A DNA stretch of 64,000 nucleotides from Leifsonia sp. Root227 (GCF_001428745.1 NZ_LMIO01000001.1:954818-1018817); one strand, 5' to 3'; positions 45,420 to 53,621 are shown, counted from the stretch's first letter. Numbers and translations: made by a program. The notes: generated from the letters alone by a model not told the origin.

Positions 45420-46940
45420 TCAGTGCGCGATGACCGGCTCGTTCGGCTCCTGCGCATCCGCGGAGACGGGGGCGCCTCCGGGGTTCCCGAGCGACGCTCC
45501 GTTCCCGCGGCGGCGGTAGAGCAGGCCGGAGAGGATCGCTCCGAAGACGAAGAACCCTGCTCCCCACCAGTACGCGGTGGCGTAGCTGTGCACGGCGGCC
45601 TCTGCTGCGACGGACGCGGTCGGCGGCAGGTGCGACGCCACGTAGTTCGTGGCCGCCGTCGCGGCGAGCGTGTTGAGCAGTGCAGTGCCGATCGAGCCGC
45701 CGACCTGCTGGCTGGTGTTCACCATCGCCGACGCGACACCGGCGAAGTGCCTGTCGACGCCGAGGGTCGCGGTCTGGATGGCCGCAGGCATGATCGAGCC
45801 CATGCCGGTGCCGAGGATCATCAGAGCGGGCAGCACGTCGGACGCGTAGTTCGCCGTGACGCCGAGGTGGGTGAGGTAGACCATCCCGACCGCGGCGATG
45901 GTCATGCCGATCGGCACCATCACCTTCGGCCCGAACCTGGGCACGAAGATGTTGGTCGAGAGCTGAGCGGCGATCACCAGCATCACGATCATCGGCAGGA
46001 AGCCGAGCCCGGTCTGGATCGGGGTGAACCTGAGCGTGGTCTGCAGGTAGTAGGTGACGAACAGGAAGATGCCGAACATCCCTGCGCCGGCGATCAGGAT
46101 CGACGAGTACGACGCCCCTCGGTTGCGGTCGAGCACGATCGACAGCGGCAGCAGGGGATGCGCGGCCCTGCGCTGCCAGAGCACGAACGCGATCAGCAGC
46201 ACGGCCGAGGTGGCGAGCAGGCCCCAGCTCTGCGGGGAGTCCCAGCCGTCCGTCTCCGCGTTGGAGAAGCCGTAGACGAGGCTGAACAGCGCGCCGGAGA
46301 CCAGGATCGTGCCTGGCACGTCGAGCTTCGGCCGAGGGCCGGAGCGGGCGACGCTGCTCACGAAGATGCTGGCGCCGATGACGGCGACGATCGCGATGAC
46401 GACGTTGATGTAGAGGTTCCAGCGCCAGTCGAGCTGTTCGGTGAGGAATCCGCCGAGGAGCAGGCCGACCGCGCCGCCGGCTCCCGCGATGGCGCCGAAG
46501 ATGCCGAACGCGCGCGCACGCTCCTTGGGGATCGTGAACGTCGTGGTGAGCACGGCGAGGGCGGTCGGGGCGAGGAGTGCGCCGAACGCGCCCTGCAGCG
46601 CCCTGGCTCCCACGAGCATCCCGAAGGTGCCTGCCGCGCCGCCGAGAGCCGACGCCCCTGCGAAGCCGATGAGGCCGATGATGAAGGCGCGTTTGCGGCC
46701 GATGAGGTCGGAGAGCCTGCCGCCGAACAGCAGGAGGCTGCCGAAGGCGAGGGAGTATGCGGTGACGATCCACTGGCGGTCGGCGTTGCTGAAGCCGAGG
46801 TCGGCCTGTGCCGACGGGAGGGCGATGTTCACGACCGTGGAGTCGAGGACGACCATGAGCTGCGCGAGGGCGACGGTGACGAGCGTCCACCAGCGGCGGG
46901 TCGAAACGGGAGGGGGATTCTGCGACATGGAGGTCAGCAT
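45420..46940 (-). CDS. DHA2-family (EmrB/QacA) multidrug MFS transporter
   Basis: A 506-aa, 14-helix exporter. Motif A is FGGRLSDLIGRKRAF, and the N-terminal signature LDSTVVNIALPSAQADLGFS and RALQGAFGALLAPTALAVL are typical of EmrB/QacA. ATG 46940 has TAGTTT five bases upstream; ATG 46928 (MSQNPPPVS) is the alternative, and neither has a Shine-Dalgarno. It is divergent from a TetR regulator, the usual arrangement for inducible drug efflux. It interrupts the conserved trmH-pheS neighbourhood. Confidence 0.9.
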   Translation of the reverse strand: MLTSMSQNPPPVSTRRWWTLVTVALAQLMVVLDSTVVNIALPSAQADLGFSNADRQWIVTAYSLAFGSLLLFGGRLSDLIGRKRAFIIGLIGFAGASALGGAAGTFGMLVGARALQGAFGALLAPTALAVLTTTFTIPKERARAFGIFGAIAGAGGAVGLLLGGFLTEQLDWRWNLYINVVIAIVAVIGASIFVSSVARSGPRPKLDVPGTILVSGALFSLVYGFSNAETDGWDSPQSWGLLATSAVLLIAFVLWQRRAAHPLLPLSIVLDRNRGASYSSILIAGAGMFGIFLFVTYYLQTTLRFTPIQTGLGFLPMIVMLVIAAQLSTNIFVPRFGPKVMVPIGMTIAAVGMVYLTHLGVTANYASDVLPALMILGTGMGSIMPAAIQTATLGVDRHFAGVASAMVNTSQQVGGSIGTALLNTLAATAATNYVASHLPPTASVAAEAAVHSYATAYWWGAGFFVFGAILSGLLYRRRGNGASLGNPGGAPVSADAQEPNEPVIAH

Positions 46941-46952
46941 ATACGAAACTAA

Positions 46953-46975
46953 CGAGTTCCGGATCTCCCGAGTTC
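46953..46975. promoter_or_regulatory. Candidate TetR operator between MFS and tetR genes
   Basis: CGAGTTC occurs as a direct repeat at 46953-46959 and 46969-46975 (16-bp period) in the AT-richer intergenic region between the divergent genes. TACAAT at 46988-46993 is the likely -10 of the regulator. Confidence 0.4.
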
Positions 46976-47030
46976 TAAAATTAACCTTACAATGGTCTGG
47001 ATGCACAGCCACAACACGAAGGGAGCCGCA

Positions 47031-47678
47031 ATGACGCAGCTCGACACCGTTGACGAAACGCGGACGGCGCCCGCGAAGCTGGGCCGCAAACGCGACCACA
47101 CCCGCGACCCGGAGATCATGGCGGCCGCCCTCGATGTCCTGGCGGAGACCGGATACGAGCGGATGACCATGGACATGGTCGCCGCACGGGCCAAGGCGGG
47201 GAAGGCGACCGTCTACCGCAGGTGGGGGTCGAAGGCCGAGCTGGTCATCGAGGCCGTCGCCTGCATGAAGAAGGTCGACATCGACCCGGAGACCCTGCCG
47301 GACACCGGCACGCTGCGCGGCGACATGCTCGCGATGATCAAACCGCACAGCCTCGAAGACGCGGAGAAGAAGCTGCGCGTGATGGCCGGGCTGATCTCGA
47401 TGCTCGCACAGGACCCCGATCTCGCGGAAGCGGTGAACGCCGCGATCGTCGAGCCCCGCGCATCCGTCAACAGGTTCTTCATGCGCAGGGCGATCGAGCG
47501 GGGCGAGATCGCGGCGGACTGCGACGTCGAAACGCTCTCGCTCGTGACGCCGTCGATGGCGTCGTACCGCACGCTCATCCTGCACAAGCCGGTGGACAGG
47601 GAGTTCCTCATCTCGCTGATCGACGGAGTGCTGCTGCCTGCGGTCGGGCTGGCCGAGCAGCAGGGGAGCGCTCGCTAG
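47031..47678 (+). CDS. TetR-family transcriptional regulator
   Basis: A 215-aa regulator. The HTH is IMAAALDVLAETGYERMTMD followed by VAARAKAGKATVYRRWGSKA, and a helical TetR_C domain follows. It is divergent from the DHA2 exporter, so it probably represses that gene. ATG 47031 has GGGAG five bases upstream. An in-frame ATG at 47001 lies 7 nt after TACAAT, so a leaderless form with ten extra residues is possible. Confidence 0.9.
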   Translation: MTQLDTVDETRTAPAKLGRKRDHTRDPEIMAAALDVLAETGYERMTMDMVAARAKAGKATVYRRWGSKAELVIEAVACMKKVDIDPETLPDTGTLRGDMLAMIKPHSLEDAEKKLRVMAGLISMLAQDPDLAEAVNAAIVEPRASVNRFFMRRAIERGEIAADCDVETLSLVTPSMASYRTLILHKPVDREFLISLIDGVLLPAVGLAEQQGSAR

Positions 47679-48022
47679 GCGTCGTGCTCGGCTAGCCGGG
47701 TCGAGGGCGGTCGGTTCCGGATGGGGACGTGGGGCCCACGGTGCTTGTGGGTCACGCCGGTTCCGTGAAGAGCGCACTCGCGTGTCCCCAGAACCCGGCC
47801 GCGGCCGCGGGGGATCTCTTGCGGGCGATACCTGCTCGTCGGCCCCGAACTGATCCGTGACAGGAGCAGCTTCACGCTTCCGGGGTCGGGATTCCGTATC
47901 TGACAGTGTCACGTTTGATATAATGGCGTGTCTATGGTGACCGGGATCAGTCCGTCATGCCGTGGGTTCGGGTTCGGGTTCGGGTTCGGGTTCGTCGGCG
48001 GGCGTGGCGGGAGCGGAGAGAT
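47679..48022 (+). other. Intergenic region with promoter of the lipoprotein-lipase pair
   Basis: No gene is supported here. It holds palindromes CGTGGGGCCCACG (47728-47740) and TGACAGTGTCA (47901-47911), a perfect TATAAT at 47919-47924 preceded by TTGA, and five tandem GGGTTC hexamers (47964-47993). TATAAT in this high-GC window marks a change of composition that continues into the next two genes. The palindrome at the likely -35 position is a candidate operator. Confidence 0.55.
47964..47993 (+). repeat. Five tandem GGGTTC hexamers
   Basis: A simple-sequence tract between the TATAAT promoter and the lipoprotein start. If translated from ATG 47957 it encodes five Val-Arg pairs in frame; loss or gain of units would not shift the frame. 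Confidence 0.9.
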
Positions 48023-48421
48023 GTGCGAGTAGTCGGACGAGTGGTGAGCGCTGCCCTGCTGGGCGTCGCGCTGATTGCAGGTCTGTCCTCTTGTTCGTTG
48101 ATTGGAGATCGCCTAATGCCACCAGATCCTCCCGTTCGGGACCAGCAGCGCGCGTCCGCGCTCTATTTCCGTGACGAGTACCAACCGAACGTCGAAGAGG
48201 TCCGGTTCACCCAGGACGGCAGTCGTGGGGGACTCGGTGCGTCGTGGAGTGTGAACGCGATCGCAACAATCGAGGGCCGTGAGTACTACGTGATCATCAG
48301 CCCCGACCTCGGCCCCGCGTTCGTAGGCGGCACCGGTACGCCTCCTGAAGCGCCGACGCCTGCTCCGCATCTTCCTTTGACGGTGGTCTATAGCGATGGA
48401 ACGTCGGAGGTGATCGAGTGA
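48023..48421 (+). CDS. Small lipoprotein, candidate immunity partner of the adjacent lipase
   Basis: A 132-aa lipoprotein when read from GTG 48023, which has GGGAG nine bases upstream and gives an ideal signal peptide (MRVVGRVVSAALLGVALIAG, lipobox LSSC, Cys24). A longer reading from ATG 47957 would add an Arg-rich VR-repeat tail. The mature part is about 109 residues with no family I recognise; it has FRDEYQPNVEEVRF and a conserved-looking VYSDGTSEVIE end. Its stop overlaps the start of the lipase gene by 4 bases. An extracytoplasmic lipoprotein coupled to a phospholipase-like protein suggests immunity; that is inference. Confidence 0.72.
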   Translation: MRVVGRVVSAALLGVALIAGLSSCSLIGDRLMPPDPPVRDQQRASALYFRDEYQPNVEEVRFTQDGSRGGLGASWSVNAIATIEGREYYVIISPDLGPAFVGGTGTPPEAPTPAPHLPLTVVYSDGTSEVIE

Positions 48422-49650
48422 CGACGGCCGAGCAGTACAGGGACCTTGCCAACGAGGTATACCGAGTGGATCGTTTGATCCGAGACCCTCCGCTGGCCGT
48501 CGGTGAGGAGTTCCGCGTCGGCAGCGGCGACCACACGCAGAAGTATCGGGTGATCGATACCGAGGATCATGCGGCGAATGGTTTTCAGGCGATGGCAGTT
48601 GTTCCCGTGGTGGGTGGAGTGCCGGACATGTCGCAGATTGTGGTGTCGTTTGCGGGCACGAATCCGGATCATCGAGCTGATGTTTTGGCGGATGTCGAGA
48701 CGATTGTCGGGGGTGCGCAGGGTCCTATGTCGCAGGTGCTTGACGCGCAGTTCTTCGCCGATCGGGTGAGTGATTCGTATCCGGGATCGTCGGTGTCGAC
48801 GGTGGGGCATTCGCTGGGTGGGTTCCTGGCGTTGCTGGTGGCGGCGGAGCGCGACTGGGGCGCGATGACGTTCAACGGGCCGGACCCATGGGAGTTTCTG
48901 TCTCCCACGGCGAAGAAGCGGTTGGAGGCCGACCAGAAAGCGGGCCGGTTGCGGGTGCGCAACTACGTGAACGAGTGGGATCTCATCGGCAACCTCTACG
49001 GCAACCGGACCGGCGCGGCCGTTTTCGTGTCCGACACGCGGGGCCGGTCGACGTTGAAGTATCACGACATCGGCGAGGATGGCGCGTTCAAGTTCAACCC
49101 GGATGGTTCGATCAAGCGTGCTGGGGCGACAGGCAAACAGTTCGAACACATTCTCGCGAACGTCGTCGATACGCTCCTTCCCGGCGCGTCGACAGTGGTG
49201 TCTCCCGCCCTGCTGATGCTGGCCGGGATCGCCCGCAGCCCGGTGGCGATGAGATCGTTGGCGAAGAACACGTCCGGGGCTCTCGTGGCGGTCAACACGG
49301 TTGCCGCTCTCGGCCTCGCGGCGAGTATCGGCGGCATGGTGAGCGCGCTGACCCAGATCACGCAGGCCAACGGTCGCATCATTCCCCGGATGGAGGCGGA
49401 ATTGCTCGCGGCGAAGAACGCCGCCGCCCTCCTACCCACGATCACCGCGTACGACATCGAACGCTGCATCGACAAGCACCGCCTGCACGTCCACCAGAAC
49501 GTCGACGTGGACGCCGTGAGCGAGGTCGACGAACGGGTCGACCGCCACATCGTGCGGGTCGCACAACTCAGCCACGGCATCACCCAAGCTGTGCGCCACA
49601 CCATGGAACAGGATGCGCACTGGGCGATGACCTTCGGACTCGACCGGTAG
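48418..49650 (+). CDS. Lipase-like alpha/beta hydrolase with helical C-terminal domain, putative toxin
   Basis: A 410-aa protein of the class-3/TslA-like lipase group. The N-terminal domain has YRDLANEVY, NGFQAMAVVP, the oxyanion strand IVVSFAGTNP, and the nucleophile elbow GHSLGG (Ser132). Asp188 (NEWDLIGN) and His216 or His244 could complete the triad. There is no signal peptide. Residues 255-315 are hydrophobic helices, and 320-410 are charged helices. Lipase first and helical domain last, with a lipoprotein gene coupled upstream, matches the reverse layout of the type VII-secreted lipase TslA and its lipoprotein immunity protein TilA. Codon usage is visibly AT-richer than neighbours, suggesting transfer. 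Confidence 0.75.
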   Translation: MTTAEQYRDLANEVYRVDRLIRDPPLAVGEEFRVGSGDHTQKYRVIDTEDHAANGFQAMAVVPVVGGVPDMSQIVVSFAGTNPDHRADVLADVETIVGGAQGPMSQVLDAQFFADRVSDSYPGSSVSTVGHSLGGFLALLVAAERDWGAMTFNGPDPWEFLSPTAKKRLEADQKAGRLRVRNYVNEWDLIGNLYGNRTGAAVFVSDTRGRSTLKYHDIGEDGAFKFNPDGSIKRAGATGKQFEHILANVVDTLLPGASTVVSPALLMLAGIARSPVAMRSLAKNTSGALVAVNTVAALGLAASIGGMVSALTQITQANGRIIPRMEAELLAAKNAAALLPTITAYDIERCIDKHRLHVHQNVDVDAVSEVDERVDRHIVRVAQLSHGITQAVRHTMEQDAHWAMTFGLDR

Positions 49651-49693
49651 ACGAAGCGTCTCATCCCGGGGAACCACGGCAAGCGCGGCCCAC

Positions 49694-49699
49694 TAAACT
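49694..49699 (+). promoter_or_regulatory. -10 hexamer before pheS
   Basis: TAAACT ends 8 nt before the GTG at 49708, giving a nearly leaderless transcript that is separate from the lipase gene upstream. Confidence 0.4.
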
Positions 49700-49707
49700 T
49701 GGGTCTC

Positions 49708-50748
49708 GTGTCTGAAACCTCCGAAATCTCCGAAGCCTCCGTCGAGGCGGCGGTCGCGTCGGCTCTCGCGGCGATCGACGCCGCGGCCGACTCGGCGGCT
49801 CTCAAGGTCGTGCGCGCAGAGCACACGGCCGAAGGATCGCCGCTCGCTCGCCTGAACGCCGCCATCCGCTCCGTCCCGAACGACCAGAAGGCCTCGGCCG
49901 GAAAGCTGGTCGGGCAGGCGAGAGGCACGGTCAACCAGGCATTCGCGGCCAAGGAGGCCGAGATCGAGCGCGCGGAGAACGAGGCCCGTCTGGCCGATGA
50001 GGCGCTCGACGTCACCGCTCTCCCGTCGCGCTGGACGCCGGGAGCCCGCCACCCGCTGTCGCTGCTGCAGGAGCGCATCGCCGACGTGTTCGTCGGCATG
50101 GGCTGGGAACTCGCGGAGGGCCCTGAGCTCGAGAGCGAGTGGTACAACTTCGACGCGCTCAACTTCGACGAGGACCACCCCGCGCGCGCCATGCAGGACA
50201 CCTTCTTCGTCGAGCCGACGAACGCGCACCTCGTGATGCGCACGCACACCTCTCCCGTGCAGCTGCGCGCGCTTCTCGGAAACGACCTTCCGGTGTACCG
50301 CATCGCGCCAGGCCGCGTGTTCCGCACCGACGAGTTCGACGCGACGCACCTGCCCGTCTTCCACCAGACCGAGGGCATCGCCGTCGACAAGGGACTGACG
50401 ATGGCGCACCTGCGCGGCACGCTCGACCACTTCGTCAAGACGCTGTTCGGCGACGAGGCGAAGGTGCGCCTGCGCCCCAACTACTTCCCGTTCACCGAGC
50501 CGAGCGCCGAGCTCGACCTCTGGCACCCCACCTTCAAGGGCGGAGCGCGCTGGATCGAGTGGGGCGGCTGCGGCATGGTCAACCCCAACGTGCTGCGCTC
50601 CGCGGGGATCGACCCTGAGGTGTACTCGGGCTTCGCGTTCGGGATGGGCGTCGAGCGGGCGCTGATGTTCCGCAACGACGTCAAAGACATGCGTGACATG
50701 GCCGAGGGCGATGTCCGGTTCTCTCAGCAGTTCGGAATGGTGGTCTGA
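49708..50748 (+). CDS. pheS: Phenylalanyl-tRNA synthetase alpha subunit
   Basis: A 346-aa class II synthetase subunit. An N-terminal coiled coil (residues 5-90) precedes the catalytic core with motif 2 (MRTHTSPVQLRALL), FHQTEGIAVDKG, and motif 3 (GFAFGMGVERALM). GSGGCGMVNPNV-like substrate residues appear in EWGGCGMVNPNVL. It forms the alpha2beta2 enzyme with PheT, whose ATG shares a base with its stop. GTG 49708 is chosen; a TTG three codons earlier lies within the promoter. Confidence 0.96.
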   Translation: MSETSEISEASVEAAVASALAAIDAAADSAALKVVRAEHTAEGSPLARLNAAIRSVPNDQKASAGKLVGQARGTVNQAFAAKEAEIERAENEARLADEALDVTALPSRWTPGARHPLSLLQERIADVFVGMGWELAEGPELESEWYNFDALNFDEDHPARAMQDTFFVEPTNAHLVMRTHTSPVQLRALLGNDLPVYRIAPGRVFRTDEFDATHLPVFHQTEGIAVDKGLTMAHLRGTLDHFVKTLFGDEAKVRLRPNYFPFTEPSAELDLWHPTFKGGARWIEWGGCGMVNPNVLRSAGIDPEVYSGFAFGMGVERALMFRNDVKDMRDMAEGDVRFSQQFGMVV

Positions 50749-53291
50749 TGCGCGTCCCCCTGAGTTGGCTCGGCGAGTACGTCGACCTCGAGCCGGGAAC
50801 AACGCCGGAAGAGGTCCACGCGGCCCTCGTCTCCGTCGGTCTCGAAGAGGAAGAGATCCATTCGTTCGAGATCTCCGGTCCCGTCGTGGTCGGCGAGGTG
50901 CTCGACTTCATCGAGGAGCCGCAGACCAACGGCAAGACCATCCGTTGGTGCCAGGTGCGGGTCGCGCCAGACGGTGAGAAGGCGGCGGACGGCGGGGACG
51001 CCGTGCACGGCATCGTCTGCGGCGCCCGCAACTTCTTCCCCGGCGACAAAGTGGTGGTGACTCTGCCTGGCTCCGTCCTGCCAGGCCCGTTCCCGATCGC
51101 CGCTCGCAAGACCTACGGCCACGTCTCGGACGGCATGATCGCCTCCGCCCGCGAGCTCGGGCTCGGCGACGAGCACGACGGCATCCTGCGCCTGGCCACG
51201 CTCGGGCTCGACCCGGAGGTCGGCGCCGACGCGATCTCCCTGCTCGGTCTCGACGACACCGCCGTCGAGGTCAACGTGACGCCCGACCGTGGATACGCGT
51301 TCTCGATCCGCGGCATCGCGCGCGAGTACTCGCACGCCACAGGAGCAGCGTTCCGCGACCCCGCCGACGCGGCCGGCGTCCTGCCCACCGGCGCGCACGC
51401 GCACGGGTTCAGCGTCGCCATCGACGACCGCGCCCCGATCCGCGGCCGCTCCGGCGCGACGGTGTTCGTGACCCGCGTCGTCCGCGACGTCGAAGGCTCG
51501 CGCCCGACGCCGGCGTGGATGATCGCCAGGCTCAAGCTCGCCGGCATCCGCTCCATCTCGCTCGTCGTCGACATCACCAACTACGTGATGCTCGAACTCG
51601 GCCAGCCCATCCACGGCTACGACCTCGACAAGCTGCGCGGCGGCATCGTCGTGCGCAGGGCGCACGCCGGCGAGACCCTGGTGACGCTGGACGACCAGAC
51701 GCGCACGCTGGACGAGGAAGACCTCGTGATCACCGACGACTCAGGGCCGATCGGCCTCGCGGGCGTGATGGGCGGCGCATCCACTGAGATCGGCGCGGAC
51801 ACCAGCAACGTGCTGGTCGAGGCCGCCAACTTCGACCCGGTGTCGATCGCCCGCACGGCGCGCAGGCACAAGCTGCCGAGCGAGGCGTCCAAGCGCTTCG
51901 AGCGCGGCGTCGACCCGCGCGTCGCCGTCGCGGCGGCGGGCCGCGTCGTGCAGCTCCTCGAACAGCTCGCCGGCGGCCATGCCGACGAGCTCGGCTCTGT
52001 GCTCGACGCCGCGGAGGCGCCCGAGGCCATCCGCCTGCCAGGCACGTACATCGCCTCGCTCGTCGGCGTCGCGTTCACCGACGACGAGGTGCGCGGAGCG
52101 CTCGCCGAGATCGGCGGAGCCGTGTCGGAGGACGGAGCCGACCTGCTCGTGGTCCCTCCGACCTGGCGCCCCGACCTGCGCGACAAGTCCGACCTCGCGG
52201 AGGAGGTGGCGCGCATCGTCGGCTACGACCGCATCCCGTCGGTGCTGCCCGTCGCGCCTCCCGGCCGGGGGCTGACCCGCGAGCAGAAGCTGCGTCGCGC
52301 CGTGGTGCAGACGCTGGCCGACAACGGGGCGACGGAGATCCTCGCGTTCCCGTTCGTCAGCGAGAAGGCGAACGACCTGTTCGGTTCGCCCGTCGCCGGC
52401 GGCGTTCCGGCGGTCAAGCTGGCGAATGCCCTGGATGCGACGGCCCCGTACCTGCGCACCGCTCTGCTCCCCGGCCTGGTCGACGTTGCGAAGCGCAACC
52501 TCGCCCGCGGCCTGGTCGACCTGAGCATCTACGAGCTCGGCACGGTCTTCCGTCCGTCCGGCGACGCCATCGGCAGCGAGACGCTCCCGCTCGGGGCGGC
52601 ACTTCCGTCCGATGAGGTCCTCGCAGGGCTCAACGCCGGCATCCCCGCCCAGCCGAGGCACCTCGCCGGTCTCGTGCTCGGCCACGCCGTGCTCAAGCAG
52701 CCCGGTCAGGATGCCATCGCGGCCGGTATCGCGGACGCACTCACCATGGTCGCGCAGACGGCAGCAGCGCTCGGCCTGGAGGTCGAGCCCGTGCAGAGCA
52801 CGCACCAGGCGATGCACCCCGGTCGCACGGCTCAGCTCGTCGCCAGGGGCGCGGACGGCGTCGGCGTGCCTGTCGGCTACGCGGGCGAGCTGCTTCCCTC
52901 CCTGGCGGAAGAACTCGACCTGCCGCGCGTGGTGGCCGTGTTCGAGCTCGACCTGGATGCGCTGATCGCTGTCGCTCCCGCCGACATCGTCGCAGGCACG
53001 ATCGCCGGATTCCCGGCCGCCACCCAGGACCTCTCGCTCGTCGTTCAGCAGGTGATCCCGGCCGGCGACGTGAAGCGAGCTGTGCAGGACGGCGCTGGGC
53101 CGCTGCTGGAGCACATCCGGCTGGTCGACGACTACCGCGGCCAGGGCATCCCGACCGGAAGCAAGAGCCTGACCTTCGCGCTGCGCTTCCGCGCAGAGGA
53201 CCGCACGCTCACCGCAGCGGAGGCCACAGAGGCCAAGCTGGCCGGTGCCGCACGTGCGGGCGAGCTGTTCGGAGCCCACATCCGCGAGTGA
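50748..53291 (+). CDS. pheT: Phenylalanyl-tRNA synthetase beta subunit
   Basis: An 847-aa beta subunit with the usual modules: an EMAP-like tRNA-binding OB domain (residues 40-150), B3/B4 editing region, B5 (residues 410-480), the catalytic-like core, and a C-terminal FDX-ACB anticodon-binding domain starting near FPAATQDLSLVVQQVIPAGD. The editing domain hydrolyses Tyr-tRNA(Phe). It is coupled to pheS by a one-base overlap. A strong terminator follows. Confidence 0.96.
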   Translation: MRVPLSWLGEYVDLEPGTTPEEVHAALVSVGLEEEEIHSFEISGPVVVGEVLDFIEEPQTNGKTIRWCQVRVAPDGEKAADGGDAVHGIVCGARNFFPGDKVVVTLPGSVLPGPFPIAARKTYGHVSDGMIASARELGLGDEHDGILRLATLGLDPEVGADAISLLGLDDTAVEVNVTPDRGYAFSIRGIAREYSHATGAAFRDPADAAGVLPTGAHAHGFSVAIDDRAPIRGRSGATVFVTRVVRDVEGSRPTPAWMIARLKLAGIRSISLVVDITNYVMLELGQPIHGYDLDKLRGGIVVRRAHAGETLVTLDDQTRTLDEEDLVITDDSGPIGLAGVMGGASTEIGADTSNVLVEAANFDPVSIARTARRHKLPSEASKRFERGVDPRVAVAAAGRVVQLLEQLAGGHADELGSVLDAAEAPEAIRLPGTYIASLVGVAFTDDEVRGALAEIGGAVSEDGADLLVVPPTWRPDLRDKSDLAEEVARIVGYDRIPSVLPVAPPGRGLTREQKLRRAVVQTLADNGATEILAFPFVSEKANDLFGSPVAGGVPAVKLANALDATAPYLRTALLPGLVDVAKRNLARGLVDLSIYELGTVFRPSGDAIGSETLPLGAALPSDEVLAGLNAGIPAQPRHLAGLVLGHAVLKQPGQDAIAAGIADALTMVAQTAAALGLEVEPVQSTHQAMHPGRTAQLVARGADGVGVPVGYAGELLPSLAEELDLPRVVAVFELDLDALIAVAPADIVAGTIAGFPAATQDLSLVVQQVIPAGDVKRAVQDGAGPLLEHIRLVDDYRGQGIPTGSKSLTFALRFRAEDRTLTAAEATEAKLAGAARAGELFGAHIRE

Positions 53292-53307
53292 AAAGCGGCG
53301 CGCTCCT

Positions 53308-53354
53308 CGTGCGAAAAGCGCGGTCCCACTCGTTGGGGCCGCGCTTTTTGCACG
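53308..53354 (+). terminator. Rho-independent terminator of pheST
   Basis: CGTGC and AAAAGCGCGG on the 5' side pair with CCGCGCTTTT and GCACG on the 3' side, with an inner CCCA/TGGG stem. The T-run falls within the hairpin. It starts 17 bp after pheT and separates it from the arginine operon. Confidence 0.9.
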
Positions 53355-53437
53355 AATCGTGCGCCAGAGCGCCTGCCGGCGGGGACGGCGAGGAGGAAGG
53401 GCGTGCGGGCGATTGGTGGGGCGCGGGCGCGGGACGA

Positions 53438-53443
53438 TAGGGT
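53438..53443 (+). promoter_or_regulatory. Leaderless -10 hexamer of the arginine operon leader
   Basis: TAGGGT ends exactly 6 nt before the ATG of the Arg-rich leader peptide at 53450. Confidence 0.6.
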
Positions 53444-53449
53444 TGCCCC

Positions 53450-53536
53450 ATGCTTTCAGTTCGGTGCAGTGAGGACACGCGCTCGGCTTCTGCCGCCCGC
53501 GCCATGCGCCGACGCCTCCGCGACCGCCGAATCTAG
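53450..53536 (+). CDS. Arginine-rich leader peptide of the arg operon
   Basis: A 28-codon ORF starting exactly 6 nt after a TAGGGT hexamer and ending 85 nt before argC. Nine of its 28 residues are Arg, seven of them among the last twelve (MRRRLRDRRI at the C-terminus). Its stop codon sits between two complementary segments, CCGCC (53524-53528) and GGCGG (53536-53540). Arg-codon-rich peptides in front of arginine genes are the hallmark of ribosome-mediated attenuation. The ORF and stems are seen directly; its action is inference. Confidence 0.7.
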   Translation: MLSVRCSEDTRSASAARAMRRRLRDRRI

Positions 53537-53614
53537 GCGGCGCTGGCGCGACCCTTGTGCGAGGGGACCGTGGGTGCCGCCTTCATCGAGGCCCCTGTCG
53601 TCCACTCAATAAGG
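53524..53614 (+). promoter_or_regulatory. Attenuator-like alternative stems before argC
   Basis: Segment 1 CCGCC (53524-53528, in the last Arg codons) pairs with segment 2 GGCGG (53536-53540). Segment 2, extended as AGGCGGC (53535-53541), also pairs with segment 3 GCCGCCT (53576-53582). Segment 3's CCTT (53580-53583) can pair with AAGG (53611-53614), the only Shine-Dalgarno-like stretch before argC. A ribosome stalled at Arg codons would favour 2:3 and free argC; one reaching the stop would cover segment 2. Confidence 0.5.
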
Positions 53615-53615
53615 T
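53610..53615 (+). promoter_or_regulatory. Internal leaderless -10 hexamer at argC
   Basis: TAAGGT ends exactly 6 nt before the argC ATG at 53622. It would produce a leaderless argC mRNA that bypasses the leader peptide. Confidence 0.5.
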
Positions 53616-53621
53616 AGAAGC

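Noticed and set aside
47675..47875. 66-codon minus-strand ORF in the tetR-lipoprotein gap
   Set aside because: No ribosome binding site, no domain, basic low-complexity translation.
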